Of a stretch of DNA of 64,000 bases, positions 1 to 8,787 are shown piece after piece; the stretch's first letter is position 1; every line of letters begins with the position of its first letter. The notes beneath the pieces were generated by a model. That model had not been told where the DNA came from, made no database searches, and worked only from the letters and a program-made list of their open reading frames with translations. Both the position numbers and the translations under genes were made by a program. Location: assembly GCF_022809715.1 (NCBI RefSeq), contig NZ_CP094461.1, forward strand, positions 248,001 through 312,000, given 5' to 3'. Source of the stretch: Burkholderia pyrrocinia (GTDB lineage: Bacteria; Pseudomonadota; Gammaproteobacteria; Burkholderiales; Burkholderiaceae).

Positions 1-812
1 CCGGGCACGCGCTGGAACGTATAGAGCCGCAAGGTTCCGTCGATGCGCGAGTAGGCCGCATAGAACCCCGAATCCTGGTTCAGCATGCGATCGAAGGTCT
101 TCGATCGGCTCAGGCGAACCATCTGGTGTTCGCTCAGCGGCGGATTTCTGGCCAGGATGGTGCCGTCCGTGCGCAGGATCGCGCCGATGCCGTTCGGGCC
201 GACGTTCAGTCGGGCAAGCAACTGATCGAAGTAGGCGATGTCGATGGCAACGATCGCGATCCCGTTGAACGCGTGGTCCGGACCTTCGACGCGCCGGGAC
301 AGCGCGATGGACTCCTTGCCGTTGCGCGAGCGCGCGCGATAGGCCTCGGATACGTAAAGGCCGACGTTCGCCGAGTCGCGATGGACCTTGAAGTAGTCGC
401 GATCGCTGAAGTCCCAGTGGTGTGACGGGCCGCAGCACCCGTCTATCAGGAGGCCGTTTCGGTCCGTCACGCCCATGCCGGTCACGTATTGCGCGGCCGC
501 GCGCTGGAACAGCAGATCGTGCCGCAGCCCGGCGTCCATATTCCGGACCTCCGGCTTGCCGAGATCGGATGCGAGTGCGATCAGCGCGTTGTTGGACGTT
601 TCGACGGTCCGCGCGATCTCGCTGACCAGCACGGCGGCGACGTTGCGCGAAGTCTCGTGCGCGTGTTCGACGACGCCACTTCTCATGGCCCACAGCGTCA
701 TCGCGCTGATGCTCAGCGCGGCGAGCGACATCAGTGTGCCGAGCGCGCCGACGACAAGATGGTTTCGTCCCGCCCAGTCGGCGATTTTCTCGATGGAAGT
801 GGATGCGGACAT
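1..812 (-). CDS. Membrane-bound Cache-type sensor protein, C-terminus beyond window
   Basis: About 270 N-terminal residues are present; the rest lies left of base 1. The chosen ATG at 812 gives a cytoplasmic stretch, a transmembrane helix at about residues 19-43 (starting NHLVVGALGTLMSLAAL), and then an extracytoplasmic region that looks like a double-Cache ligand-binding domain: a helical segment (VSEIARTVETSNNALIALA) followed by a DRDYFKVHRD motif and LSRRVEG. This is the usual front end of periplasmic-sensing diguanylate cyclases, histidine kinases or chemoreceptors. The output domain is not visible, so the activity cannot be called. No clear Shine-Dalgarno sequence precedes the start. The gene points away from the catabolic genes that follow. 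Confidence 0.7.
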   Translation of the reverse strand, partial: MSASTSIEKIADWAGRNHLVVGALGTLMSLAALSISAMTLWAMRSGVVEHAHETSRNVAAVLVSEIARTVETSNNALIALASDLGKPEVRNMDAGLRHDLLFQRAAAQYVTGMGVTDRNGLLIDGCCGPSHHWDFSDRDYFKVHRDSANVGLYVSEAYRARSRNGKESIALSRRVEGPDHAFNGIAIVAIDIAYFDQLLARLNVGPNGIGAILRTDGTILARNPPLSEHQMVRLSRSKTFDRMLNQDSGFYAAYSRIDGTLRLYTFQRVP

Positions 813-974
813 GCTCGCGCTCGTAGGGAATGCCCGGTGCGATGACCGTGGCGCGCTCAAATCCGGGTTAACGGCAGGTATGCGAGGAAATGGAGGCCTG
901 CATGCGAAGCGAATCGGCGCGGCGTTGCCGCAAAAGTGTGCGGCAGCCGCGCCGGTTGCGCGGAAGCCGATCCG

Positions 975-1955
975 TCAGGCGGGCGCGCCGGATTCGTCGA
1001 CGAGCCGCCCGAGCCGGACGACGGTGACGCCGGGCCGCAATTGCCGTAGCGACGGCATCACGAGCACGCAGTCGGGATAGGGCGTCACGACCGGGACCTC
1101 GTTCGACCAGCCGATCACGGTGCCGGCGTCCGGGAAATGTTCGAGCCCGGTGTAGTCGCCCGCGAAACGAAACACGCCGTTCGTCGCGACCACGGGCTCC
1201 GTCACCTGCACGACGCGCATCGTGTCCGGCAGCGGCAGGAACCAGTCGGCGGGCAGGTCGTCACGCTCGACCACGCCGGACGCGACCAGGAAGCGGGCCG
1301 TGGTGTCGCGGGCGACGTCCACCGCGCGTGCTTCCCAGTGCTGCCCGCATTCGACCAGCATCGCGCATTTCGGGCTGAGCGGATCGCCGAATGCCGCGTA
1401 ATCGCGCATCCGAGTGCCTTCCGGATGGCCTTCGTCGCGGATCACGGTGGCCGGCGCGCCGACCCGGCGCGCGAGCGCGACACCCTTGTCGAGCGGCCCC
1501 GCGACGATCAGCGGCGCACTGCGCTCATGCATCGAATGCAGGTCGAGCAGCCAGTCGGCCGTGTCGACGAACGGGCGCAGCGCGCGGGCGCGATCGAGTT
1601 CGACCGAACGGGCCGACGGATCGTCGAGCACGGCGGGCGTCCACACGCGGTTGAAATCCTGGTCGACGAAGCGTGCCGCGTCCGGCTGCGCGGGATCGAA
1701 GCGTGCGTAGGCCGCGACGTTCGCGAACGACAGCGTGAGCGTGCCGCGGCGCGGCCGCACGCCGAGCGCCAGCAGCGCGTCGACGACGATCGCGCCGCAG
1801 ACTTCGTTGCCGTGCGTGAGCGCGTTGACCATCACGTTCGGGCCGGCCTCGCCGGATGCGAAGCGATAGACGTGCTCGACGCCGGTATTGCCCGCGCGGT
1901 GCGGCGCGAGGTCGGGAAACGAAACTTCGATCGGGTACGGAGTGAAAGCGGTCAT
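975..1955 (-). CDS. Succinylglutamate desuccinylase/aspartoacylase (M14-like) family protein
   Basis: 326 residues, typical for the AstE/AspA zinc-dependent deacylases that remove an acyl group from an N-acyl amino acid. Visible family features are the zinc motif HGNE (His48, Glu51), a DLHSMHE segment giving the third zinc ligand (His140), and a likely catalytic Glu201 in LVECGQHW. The arginine-binding segment DFNRVW (about 100-105) is also family-like. The true substrate is unknown. It lies 43 bp downstream of an aldehyde dehydrogenase on the same strand, so it is probably the last gene of that unit, and the neighbouring aminotransferase and dehydrogenase suggest a pathway in which an N-acyl amino compound is deacylated and then oxidised. 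The start has no strong ribosome binding site; another start is possible. Confidence 0.85.
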   Translation of the reverse strand: MTAFTPYPIEVSFPDLAPHRAGNTGVEHVYRFASGEAGPNVMVNALTHGNEVCGAIVVDALLALGVRPRRGTLTLSFANVAAYARFDPAQPDAARFVDQDFNRVWTPAVLDDPSARSVELDRARALRPFVDTADWLLDLHSMHERSAPLIVAGPLDKGVALARRVGAPATVIRDEGHPEGTRMRDYAAFGDPLSPKCAMLVECGQHWEARAVDVARDTTARFLVASGVVERDDLPADWFLPLPDTMRVVQVTEPVVATNGVFRFAGDYTGLEHFPDAGTVIGWSNEVPVVTPYPDCVLVMPSLRQLRPGVTVVRLGRLVDESGAPA

Positions 1956-1998
1956 GGCGGCGTACCGGGTAACGAAAACGTAAGGAAGGCGCGTGCGA

Positions 1999-3471
1999 TC
2001 AGTCGAGCCCGCCCTGGCACAGGTACTTGATCGACAGGTAGTCGTCGAGGCCGTAGCGCGAACCTTCGCGGCCGTAGCCCGATTCCTTCACGCCGCCGAA
2101 CGGCGCGGCCTCGCTCGCGAGCGCGCCCTCGTTGATGCCGACGATGCCCGTTTCGAGCCGCGCCGCGACGCGTGCGATCCGCCGGACATCCTGCGTGTAG
2201 AAATACGCGGCGAGCCCGAACGGCGTGTCGTTCGCGGCGCCGACGGCTTCGTCCTCGGTATCGAACGGAAACAGCGCGGCGACCGGCCCGAACGTCTCCT
2301 CGCAACCGAGCTGCATGCCGGCGGCCGCATCGGCGAGCACGGTCGGCGCGTAATAGTTCGGCCCCAGTTCGGGCAGGCGCCTGCCGCCCGTCAGCACGCG
2401 GGCGCCGCGCTCGAGCGCATCGTCGACATGGCGCGCGATCTTGTCGACCGCGCGGGCGTTGATCATCGGGCCGATCTGCGCGGCGGGGTCGGTCGCGGGC
2501 GCGACTTTCAGCGCACTGACCCGCGCGGCGAGCTTCGCGGCGAAGGCGTCGTAGATGCGGGCCTGCACGTACACGCGATTCGGCGACACGCAGGTCTGGC
2601 CGCCGTTGCGGAACTTCGCGGCCATCAGCCCGTCGACCGCGGCGTCGAGCTCGGCATCGTCGAACACGATGAACGGCGCATTGCCGCCGAGCTCGAGCGA
2701 CAGCTTCTTGAGCGTCGCGGCCGATTCGCGTGCGAGCAGCTTGCCGACGGGCGTCGATCCCGTAAACGTGATCTTGCGCACGCGGCCGTCGGCGAGCCAG
2801 TCGGCCACCGCATCGATGCCGTGCTCGCGCGATGCGGCGATCACGTTCAGCACGCCGGGCGGCACGCCGGCTTCCTGCGCGAGGAACGCCAGCGCGAGCG
2901 CGGTGAGCGGCGTGTCCTCGGCCGGCTTCGCGACCACCGTGCAGCCGGCCGCGAGCGCGGGCGCAATCTTGCGCGCGATCATCGCGAGCGGGAAATTCCA
3001 CGGCGTGATCGCGGCGACGACGCCGATCGGCTCCTTGACCGCAGTCAGCCGCTTGCCGCGCTGCTGTTGCGGAATCAGGTCGCCGTACGTGCGGGTCGCT
3101 TCCTCGGCGAACCACAGCACGTACGACGCGCCATACGCGACTTCGCCGCGCGCTTCGGCGAGCGGCTTGCCCTGTTCGCGCGACATCAGTTTCGCGAGAT
3201 CGTCGGTGTGCGCGACGATCGCCGCATGCCACGCGCGCAGGATCGCCGCGCGTTCGCGGGCCGGCGTCGCGCGCCACGCGGGCAGCGCGCGCACGGCTGC
3301 GTCGGTCGCGGCACGTGCGTCGGCGGCGCTGCTGTCGGGCACGTCGGCCAAGCGGTCGAGCGTCGCCGGATCGGTGACCGTGAAGCGACTGCCGTCGAGT
3401 GCGTCGCGCCACGCGCCATCGATCAGGTTTGCACTGCGAACGAGTTCGGTGCGGGAGAGGGTAAGCGGCAT
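1999..3471 (-). CDS. NAD(P)-dependent aldehyde dehydrogenase, succinate-semialdehyde dehydrogenase type
   Basis: 490 residues from the ATG at 3471, chosen because AAGGA sits 6-7 bases before it; an upstream in-frame ATG at 3531 would add 20 unlike residues. The ALDH fold is complete: TPWNFP with oxyanion Asn159, cofactor segment FTGSTPVGK, general base Glu260 in LELGG, and nucleophile Cys294 in GGQTC. The overall pattern (REQGKPLAEA near residue 100, GNAPFIVFDD) is that of GabD-like succinate-semialdehyde dehydrogenases, but related semialdehydes are equally possible. Its neighbours are an Lrp regulator upstream and a deacylase downstream. With the class III aminotransferase at 4149-5549 it could form an omega-amino acid route (transamination to a semialdehyde, then oxidation). 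Confidence 0.9.
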   Translation of the reverse strand: MPLTLSRTELVRSANLIDGAWRDALDGSRFTVTDPATLDRLADVPDSSAADARAATDAAVRALPAWRATPARERAAILRAWHAAIVAHTDDLAKLMSREQGKPLAEARGEVAYGASYVLWFAEEATRTYGDLIPQQQRGKRLTAVKEPIGVVAAITPWNFPLAMIARKIAPALAAGCTVVAKPAEDTPLTALALAFLAQEAGVPPGVLNVIAASREHGIDAVADWLADGRVRKITFTGSTPVGKLLARESAATLKKLSLELGGNAPFIVFDDAELDAAVDGLMAAKFRNGGQTCVSPNRVYVQARIYDAFAAKLAARVSALKVAPATDPAAQIGPMINARAVDKIARHVDDALERGARVLTGGRRLPELGPNYYAPTVLADAAAGMQLGCEETFGPVAALFPFDTEDEAVGAANDTPFGLAAYFYTQDVRRIARVAARLETGIVGINEGALASEAAPFGGVKESGYGREGSRYGLDDYLSIKYLCQGGLD

Positions 3472-3559
3472 GGTTGGTCCTTGAATGATGTCGGCTCGAC
3501 GGCGGCAGGCGGGCGCGTCGCGACGACGCACGTACGGCGCGGCGGCCGCCTGCCGCTCG

Positions 3560-4051
3560 TCAGTGCCGTTCGCCGAACAGCGATTCGAGCGGATAGTGCC
3601 GCTTGACGAACGGCGACTTGATGATCACGTAGCTGAAATACTTCTCGATGCCGATGTTCTGCTCGAGCAGCCCTTCGACGATCGTCTGGTAGTGGCTCAC
3701 GCTGCGCGTGACGAACTTGAGCAGATAGTCGTAGCCGCCGCTCGCGAGATGGCACTCGACGATCTCGTCGACATCGCGGATCGCCGCGACGAACCGGTCG
3801 AAATCCTCGCGCCGGTGGTCGGCGAGCGTGACCTCGGTAAACACCACCTGCACGTCGCCGAGCTTCTCGAGCTGGATGTGCGCGCCGTACCCGGCGATGT
3901 AGCCGGCTTTCTCGAGCCGCTTCACGCGGATCAGGCACGGGCTCGGCGACAGCCCGACCGCATCGGCCAGTTCGACGTTGGTCATGCGCCCGCGCTTTTG
4001 CAACTGGGAAAGAATGCGCAGGTCGATCCGGTCTAGCTTGCTGTCCGTCAT
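3560..4051 (-). CDS. Lrp/AsnC family transcriptional regulator
   Basis: 163 residues, normal for the family. The N-terminal helix-turn-helix covers about residues 5-55 (DLRILSQLQKRGR, then SPSPCLIRVKRLEKAGYI), followed by the RAM ligand-binding domain (about 65-150) with the conserved DYLLKFV segment. It lies between the aldehyde dehydrogenase and the aminotransferase genes on the same strand and probably regulates them in response to an amino acid. A 97-bp gap separates it from the aminotransferase upstream; the gap to the dehydrogenase is 88 bp. Confidence 0.93.
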   Translation of the reverse strand: MTDSKLDRIDLRILSQLQKRGRMTNVELADAVGLSPSPCLIRVKRLEKAGYIAGYGAHIQLEKLGDVQVVFTEVTLADHRREDFDRFVAAIRDVDEIVECHLASGGYDYLLKFVTRSVSHYQTIVEGLLEQNIGIEKYFSYVIIKSPFVKRHYPLESLFGERH

Positions 4052-4148
4052 GTTCGCGTGAGAAGGCAGAAATGGAATGTCCGGTTACTTTAGAGTCGAA
4101 CGGTAGCCGCCACAAGTCCGGCTTTCCCTCGCCCGCTTTACGGCCGCT

Positions 4149-5549
4149 TCACGCCGGCTGCGCGTGGGCGGCGTCGAGCGCGCGCTGCACGCCCGCGTCG
4201 GCCAGCACGTCGTCGAGCGTCTTGCGCACGCGCTCGAACATCAGGTCGAACTCGCCGGCCGTGAAGCTCAGCGCCGGCGCGAAACCGAGCACGCCGTCGC
4301 CGAACGCGCGGAACACGATGCCGTTCGCGTACGCGGCCGCCGTGATCCGGTCGGGCAGGTTCAGCGCCGGGTCGAAGCGCGTCTTGCGCGCCTTGTCGGC
4401 CACCAGCTCGAGCGCGCCGAGCAGGCCCGCCGAACGCGCATCGCCGACCAGCGGGTGGTCGCGCAGCGCGGCAAGGCCCGCCGCGAAGCGCGGCGCCATC
4501 GCCTGGCCGTTCGCGAGCAGCCCGCCTTCGTGATAGAGCCTCAGCACCTCGAGGCCGATCGCGGCGCTGACCGGATGCGCGGAATACGTGTGGCCGTGCC
4601 CGACCACCGCGGACTCGGTGCGGCTGCCCGCGATCCCTTCATAGATTTCGTCGGACATCAGGACCGCGCCCATCGGCGCATACCCGGCCGTCAGGCCCTT
4701 CGCGACGGTCATCAGGTCCGGCTCGACGCGTTCGGTCTCGCACGCGAACAGCGGGCCGGTGCGGCCGAAGCCGGTGATCACCTCGTCGGCCACGAACAGG
4801 ATGCCGATGCGCCGGCATGCGTCGCGCATCGCCTTCAGCCAGCCTGCCGGCGGCACGATCACGCCGCCGGAGCCCTGCACCGGCTCGCAGAAGAACGCGG
4901 CGACGTTGTCCGCGCCGAGTTCCGCGACCTTCGCTTCGAGCGCGGCGACGGACGCGGCGATCAGCGCCTGCGGATCGTCGCCGAGCGGGTGGCGATACGG
5001 GTAGGGCGACGGAATGTGGTGCTGGTCGGCGCGCGGCAGGTCGAAATGGCGGTGGAACGCGGGCAACGCGGTGAGCCCGGCGCCGATCGACGACGAGCCG
5101 TGATAACCGCGCTCGAGCGCGATCATGTGCTTCTTCGTCGGGCGGCCGGTCGCGTTGAAATAATGCGTGATGAAGCGCACCGCGGAATCGACGGCGTCCG
5201 AGCCGCCGAGCGTGAAGTACACGCGGTTCAGCGACGCGGGCGCGAGCGCGGCGAGCCGCTCGGCGAGCTCGATCGCGGGCTGCGACCCGAAATGGAAATA
5301 GCCGGTGGCATAGGGCAGCTTCGCCATCTGCTCGGCCGCCGCCTTCACGATGCTGTCGCGGCCGTAGCCGACGTTCACGCACCACAGGCCGGAAAACGCG
5401 TCGAGCAGCGTGTGGCCTTGCGCATCGCGCAGGAACACGCCGTCGGCGGAGTCGAGCACGGTAACGCCGCGCGCCTCGTGCGTACGGTAATTGACGACCG
5501 GGTGGATCAGGTGTTGGCGATCGGCTTCGATCAGCGCGGAGTAGGTCAT
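4149..5549 (-). CDS. Class III PLP-dependent aminotransferase (omega-amino acid type)
   Basis: 466 residues, usual length. It begins with the class III hallmark DAFSGLWCVNVGYGR and contains the PLP-site aspartate Asp255 in VADEVITGFGRTG and the Schiff-base lysine Lys284 in TVAKGLTAGY. Other family landmarks are ERGYHGSS and the region around HTYSAHPVS. Such enzymes transfer the amino group of omega-amino acids, beta-alanine, GABA or polyamine-derived compounds to pyruvate or 2-oxoglutarate. The exact substrate cannot be read from the sequence. Located next to an Lrp regulator and a semialdehyde dehydrogenase, it likely supplies the aldehyde for the latter. 161 bp separate its start from the 2-hydroxyacid dehydrogenase gene, leaving room for its own promoter. 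Confidence 0.92.
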   Translation of the reverse strand: MTYSALIEADRQHLIHPVVNYRTHEARGVTVLDSADGVFLRDAQGHTLLDAFSGLWCVNVGYGRDSIVKAAAEQMAKLPYATGYFHFGSQPAIELAERLAALAPASLNRVYFTLGGSDAVDSAVRFITHYFNATGRPTKKHMIALERGYHGSSSIGAGLTALPAFHRHFDLPRADQHHIPSPYPYRHPLGDDPQALIAASVAALEAKVAELGADNVAAFFCEPVQGSGGVIVPPAGWLKAMRDACRRIGILFVADEVITGFGRTGPLFACETERVEPDLMTVAKGLTAGYAPMGAVLMSDEIYEGIAGSRTESAVVGHGHTYSAHPVSAAIGLEVLRLYHEGGLLANGQAMAPRFAAGLAALRDHPLVGDARSAGLLGALELVADKARKTRFDPALNLPDRITAAAYANGIVFRAFGDGVLGFAPALSFTAGEFDLMFERVRKTLDDVLADAGVQRALDAAHAQPA

Positions 5550-5710
5550 GGCAGGGCGGGACTCTCGTCGGGTGTCAGCGATGGAGTCATCCTAACGAGC
5601 GAGAAATGCGCGCGTGCCTTCAATTTGCCGGCTGAAACGTACGGGCGCGGCGTTTGCACGGCGCGCTTCGGCATTTTCTGCTGCGCCCGCGCGCCGGTGC
5701 GGATGAGCGG

Positions 5711-6637
5711 TCAGTAGCCGCGCGCGCGATCGACGACGCCGATCATCGGCTGGCCCGCGCGATGGCGCGCGAGGTTCGCCAGCACGGCGTCGACGGCGGT
5801 GTCGGGCCGCGTCGCGCTGGCGATGTGCGGCGTGATCCGGATACGCGGATGGGTCCAGAACGGGTGTCCGGCCGGCAACGGTTCGGGGTCCGTCACGTCG
5901 AGGATCGCACTGTCGAGCCGGCCGCTGTCGAGCGCCGCGAGCAGCGCGGCCGCGTCGAGCTGCGGGCCGCGGCCGACCTGCACGAGCGACGCGCCGGCCG
6001 GCAGCGCGTCGAACACGCGCGCGCCGAGCAGCCCGCGCGTGCCGTCCGTCAGCGGCAGCAGGCAGATCAGGATGTCGGTGCGCGCGAGAAACGCGTCCAG
6101 CGCCGCCTCGCCCGCATGGCATTCGACGCCGTCGAGCGTGCGCGGCGTGCGGCTCCAGCCGGCGCACGGGAAGCCGAAGCGCCGCAGCATGTCGAGCACG
6201 GCCTGGCCGAGCGTGCCGAGCCCGAGCACGCCGATGCGGCGCGATGCGGCCGCGCGCACCGGCCGCTCGTGCCATACCTGCGCGCGTTGCTGCGCCGCGT
6301 AGTCGAACAGGTCGCGATGGATCGTCAGCACGGCCTGCGTCACATACTCGACCATGCCGTCGACGATGCCGGGCTCGATCATCCGCACGACCGGGATGTG
6401 CGCGGGCACGCGCGACAGGTCGAACTGGTCGATGCCGGCGCCGACGGAGAACACGATCTCGAGGTTCGGCAGCAGCGCGACCGGATCGTCGGGCGGCTGC
6501 CACGCGGCGAGGTAGCGCACCGTGTGCGGATCGCCGATGTCCGGCCAGATCCGGAACGCGAGATCGGGTGCTTGCTGGGCGAAACGGTGCGCCCATTGCG
6601 CGCCGCGCACCGGATCGGCCTTGTAGAGGAAGCTCAT
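5711..6637 (-). CDS. Glyoxylate/hydroxypyruvate reductase A-like 2-hydroxyacid dehydrogenase
   Basis: 308 residues, matching GhrA-type D-2-hydroxyacid dehydrogenases that reduce glyoxylate or hydroxypyruvate with NAD(P)H. The NAD-binding glycine motif is VLGLGTLGQAV (about 139-149). The catalytic triad is visible as Arg in QVGRGPQ, Glu in TDPEPLP and His in TPHIAS. The N-terminal part carries the family's VFSVGAGID segment. Twelve bases separate it from the GNAT gene upstream, so the two are probably co-transcribed. Its place in the putative pathway is unclear; it may remove a 2-oxo acid or glyoxylate made by transamination. Confidence 0.9.
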   Translation of the reverse strand: MSFLYKADPVRGAQWAHRFAQQAPDLAFRIWPDIGDPHTVRYLAAWQPPDDPVALLPNLEIVFSVGAGIDQFDLSRVPAHIPVVRMIEPGIVDGMVEYVTQAVLTIHRDLFDYAAQQRAQVWHERPVRAAASRRIGVLGLGTLGQAVLDMLRRFGFPCAGWSRTPRTLDGVECHAGEAALDAFLARTDILICLLPLTDGTRGLLGARVFDALPAGASLVQVGRGPQLDAAALLAALDSGRLDSAILDVTDPEPLPAGHPFWTHPRIRITPHIASATRPDTAVDAVLANLARHRAGQPMIGVVDRARGY

Positions 6638-6649
6638 CGGATGCGTGGC

Positions 6650-7510
6650 TCAGCCGAGTGCTTGATTCACGATCGCGAACGCGCGCAGCGCCGGGTCGCG
6701 CGCGGGCGCGTCGCCGCGCGCCATCGCGACGACCGTGTCGACGCGCGGTAGCCCGAGCCCCTGCAGCCAGTCCGACAGGCCGCTGTCGCCCGGCACGTCG
6801 AGCCGCACGAACATGCCCTCGTGCAGCGCGAGCCAGTGGCTGATGAGCGCCTGCGCGCGCAGCGCGTCCGGCGCGATCACCGGCCCGATCGCATGGCCGC
6901 GGCCGAACCGGCGGAACAGCGCGAAGCCGAGCAGTTCGCCGTCGCGGTCGAGCGCGATGCCGTTGGCGACGTCGAGCAGCGCGTCGGTCACCGCGTCGCG
7001 CGGATAGCCGGCCGCGCGCGACGCGAGCGCCGCGAGGCGCGGGCCGTCGTTCGTGCCGAGCGGCCGCAGCCGTTCGCCGGGCGGCAGCGAGATCAGCGGC
7101 GGCTGGAATACGGTGCCCTGGTGCTGGTCGATCGTGCCGATCGCGTGGAAGCCGAACTTCGCGTACAGCGGCTCGCCGGCCGGCGTCGCATGCAGGAACA
7201 CCGTGCGCGGGCCGAAGCCGTCGACCAGCCGCGCGAGGAGTTCGCGGCCGATGCCGCGGCCCTGGTGCTCGGGCGACACGATCACCATGCCGAGCGACGC
7301 GTGCGACTCGCCGAAGCGCCAGCCGAGCGCGGTGCCGACGACGCCGGTCTCGTCTTCGGCGACGAAGCCGCTGCCGAGCTGCAGCACGAAGCGCCAGTCG
7401 TCGACCCGATGCGGCCAGTTGAATGCTTGCGACAGCCGATGCGCGGCGGGCAGGTCGCTTTCGGCGAACGGACGATAGGTAAGCGTGCGGGAAGGATTGA
7501 GGTCGGCCAC
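6650..7510 (-). CDS. GNAT family N-acetyltransferase
   Basis: 286 residues if translation begins at the GTG at 7510, which is preceded by GGAG at a spacing of 6. The reading frame is open for another 345 bases upstream to an ATG at 7855, but that part has no protein-like character. Residues 10-130 form a GNAT domain with acetyl-CoA-binding motif QGRGIG (83-88) after the beta-strand GMVIVSP. The C-terminal half (about 150-286) is a second GNAT-like fold without a clear motif A, as in many two-domain members. The acceptor is unknown. Divergent from the HAD gene at 7910 and probably first gene of a unit with the reductase at 5711. Confidence 0.82.
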   Translation of the reverse strand: MADLNPSRTLTYRPFAESDLPAAHRLSQAFNWPHRVDDWRFVLQLGSGFVAEDETGVVGTALGWRFGESHASLGMVIVSPEHQGRGIGRELLARLVDGFGPRTVFLHATPAGEPLYAKFGFHAIGTIDQHQGTVFQPPLISLPPGERLRPLGTNDGPRLAALASRAAGYPRDAVTDALLDVANGIALDRDGELLGFALFRRFGRGHAIGPVIAPDALRAQALISHWLALHEGMFVRLDVPGDSGLSDWLQGLGLPRVDTVVAMARGDAPARDPALRAFAIVNQALG

Positions 7511-7909
7511 GCCGGACTCCGGATTGGTAGGAATGACGCATCCACTCTGCCAGTGGCGGCACGGTGCGGATAGGACGATTCGCCTGTTTTTCGGCGATCG
7601 CGGCCCGTCGTGCGAAATCGACGCAAACCGGCTCGAACGGCACGGCGCAACGCGCGTTCCGTGCCGGCGCGGACGGTCAATCCGGCAACTTCTGCTGCGT
7701 GAACGCCCGTACGATTGAAGCAGCGCAGCGTGCTCGCCGCCCGCCGGGATCGCGCCGCAGATCGTGCCGTGCAGGCCCGGCAACACGCGGCGATCGTGCG
7801 TTTCGAGCGGTATCGAACGATGCGCGAAGGATTTATTGCCCTGATTCAATTGCATTCAACCCAGCCCGTCCCCGGCCCTGCCGGGGCTTCACACCGACAG
7901 GACGTCACC
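7511..7909. other. Divergent intergenic region
   Basis: About 400 bases between the minus-strand GNAT gene and the plus-strand HAD gene. No convincing gene is seen. It must hold promoters for both directions. On the minus strand a TGCGCCGTGC string (about 7640-7670) and AATCGACGCAAA on the plus strand at 7616-7627 recur near other genes in this window (10858-10869, 16795-16815, 24300-24320), hinting at a shared regulatory signal, but the arrangement is too loose to call a site. Confidence 0.4.
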
Positions 7910-8578
7910 ATGATCCAATTTGAACCGAAATTCATCACGTTCGACTGCTATGGCACGCTGACCCGCTTCCGGATGGGCGACATGGCGCGCGAGGTTTACG
8001 CCGACCGCCTGTCGCCGGTCGATCTCGAGGAATTCGTGCGCGTGTTCGCCGGCTATCGCCTCGACGAAGTGCTCGGCGCGTGGAAGCCGTATCGCGACGT
8101 CGTCGTCAACGCGATCCGCCGCACCTGCAACAGGCTCGGCGTGAAGTTCGACGAAGCCGAAGCCGAGCGCTTCTACCTCGCGGTTCCGACCTGGGGCCCG
8201 CATCCGGACGTGCCGGCCGGCCTGTCGCGGCTCGCGACGAAGTACAAGCTGGTGATCCTGTCGAACGCGTCGGACGACCAGATCATGAGCAACGTCGACA
8301 AGCTCGGCGCGCCGTTCCACGCGGTGTTCACCGCGCAGCAGGCGCAGTCGTACAAGCCGCGCATGCAGGGCTTCGAATACATGTTCGACAAGCTCGGCTG
8401 CCAGCCGCAGGACGTGCTGCACGTATCGTCGAGCCTGCGCTACGACCTGATGACGGCCGAGGATCTCGGGATCAAGCACAAGGCGTTCGTCAATCGCGGC
8501 CACGAGCCGGGCACGCCGTTCTACAACTACTACGAGGTATCCGACATCGGCCATCTCGCGACGCAGCTCGGCCTGTAA
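7910..8578 (+). CDS. HAD superfamily hydrolase, haloacid dehalogenase type II-like
   Basis: 222 residues from the ATG at 7910, preceded by AGGA. Motif I is FDCYGTL with nucleophile Asp12 and Thr16; motif II is ILSNAS; motif III lysine lies in SYKPRM; and the acidic motif IV region is SSSLRYD...AEDLG. It resembles the (S)-2-haloacid dehalogenase subgroup, but the SSN-x-x-D signature of true dehalogenases reads SSS-L-R-Y-D here, so dehalogenation is not assured and a phosphatase or other role is possible. Residues before 7910 in the open frame do not look like protein. It stands alone on the plus strand between a divergent gene and a terminator-like hairpin. Confidence 0.85.
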   Translation: MIQFEPKFITFDCYGTLTRFRMGDMAREVYADRLSPVDLEEFVRVFAGYRLDEVLGAWKPYRDVVVNAIRRTCNRLGVKFDEAEAERFYLAVPTWGPHPDVPAGLSRLATKYKLVILSNASDDQIMSNVDKLGAPFHAVFTAQQAQSYKPRMQGFEYMFDKLGCQPQDVLHVSSSLRYDLMTAEDLGIKHKAFVNRGHEPGTPFYNYYEVSDIGHLATQLGL

Positions 8579-8587
8579 GGGGCGCAT

Positions 8588-8623
8588 CGGCGGCGCGCGC
8601 ACGGGTCGTGCGTCGCGCCGCCG
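8588..8623 (+). terminator. GC-rich stem-loop downstream of HAD gene
   Basis: Ten base pairs CGGCGGCGCG / CGCGCCGCCG plus five pairs CGCAC / GTGCG around loop GGGTC, with one bulged T. It begins 10 bases after the stop at 8578. No T-run follows, so it may stop transcription weakly or protect the 3' end. Confidence 0.55.
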
Positions 8624-8787
8624 CCCGGGCACGCCCGGGCGAATCCACGGAGCGGCCGGCCCGGCCGCTTCGTCGTGCGCGTACGATCAGTGCACGGATC
8701 GAGGGTAAATACCGATGCGATGACGTTCAAGGTGGGGCCGCCAGCGCCGATATATGTACCGAATGGTTAATATCGCGAGGCTCCCGC

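Noticed and set aside
126..845. Plus-strand open frames at the left edge
   Set aside because: They are opposite the minus-strand sensor gene, which has a clear membrane segment and Cache features.
5550..5710. Weak resemblance of the aminotransferase upstream region to the 70-base element
   Set aside because: Only short strings (AAAAT, CGCGCCGTGC) match and spacing differs; not enough to call a fourth copy.
7910..8578. Firm call as (S)-2-haloacid dehalogenase
   Set aside because: The Asn of the SSN motif is absent, so only the HAD fold is claimed.
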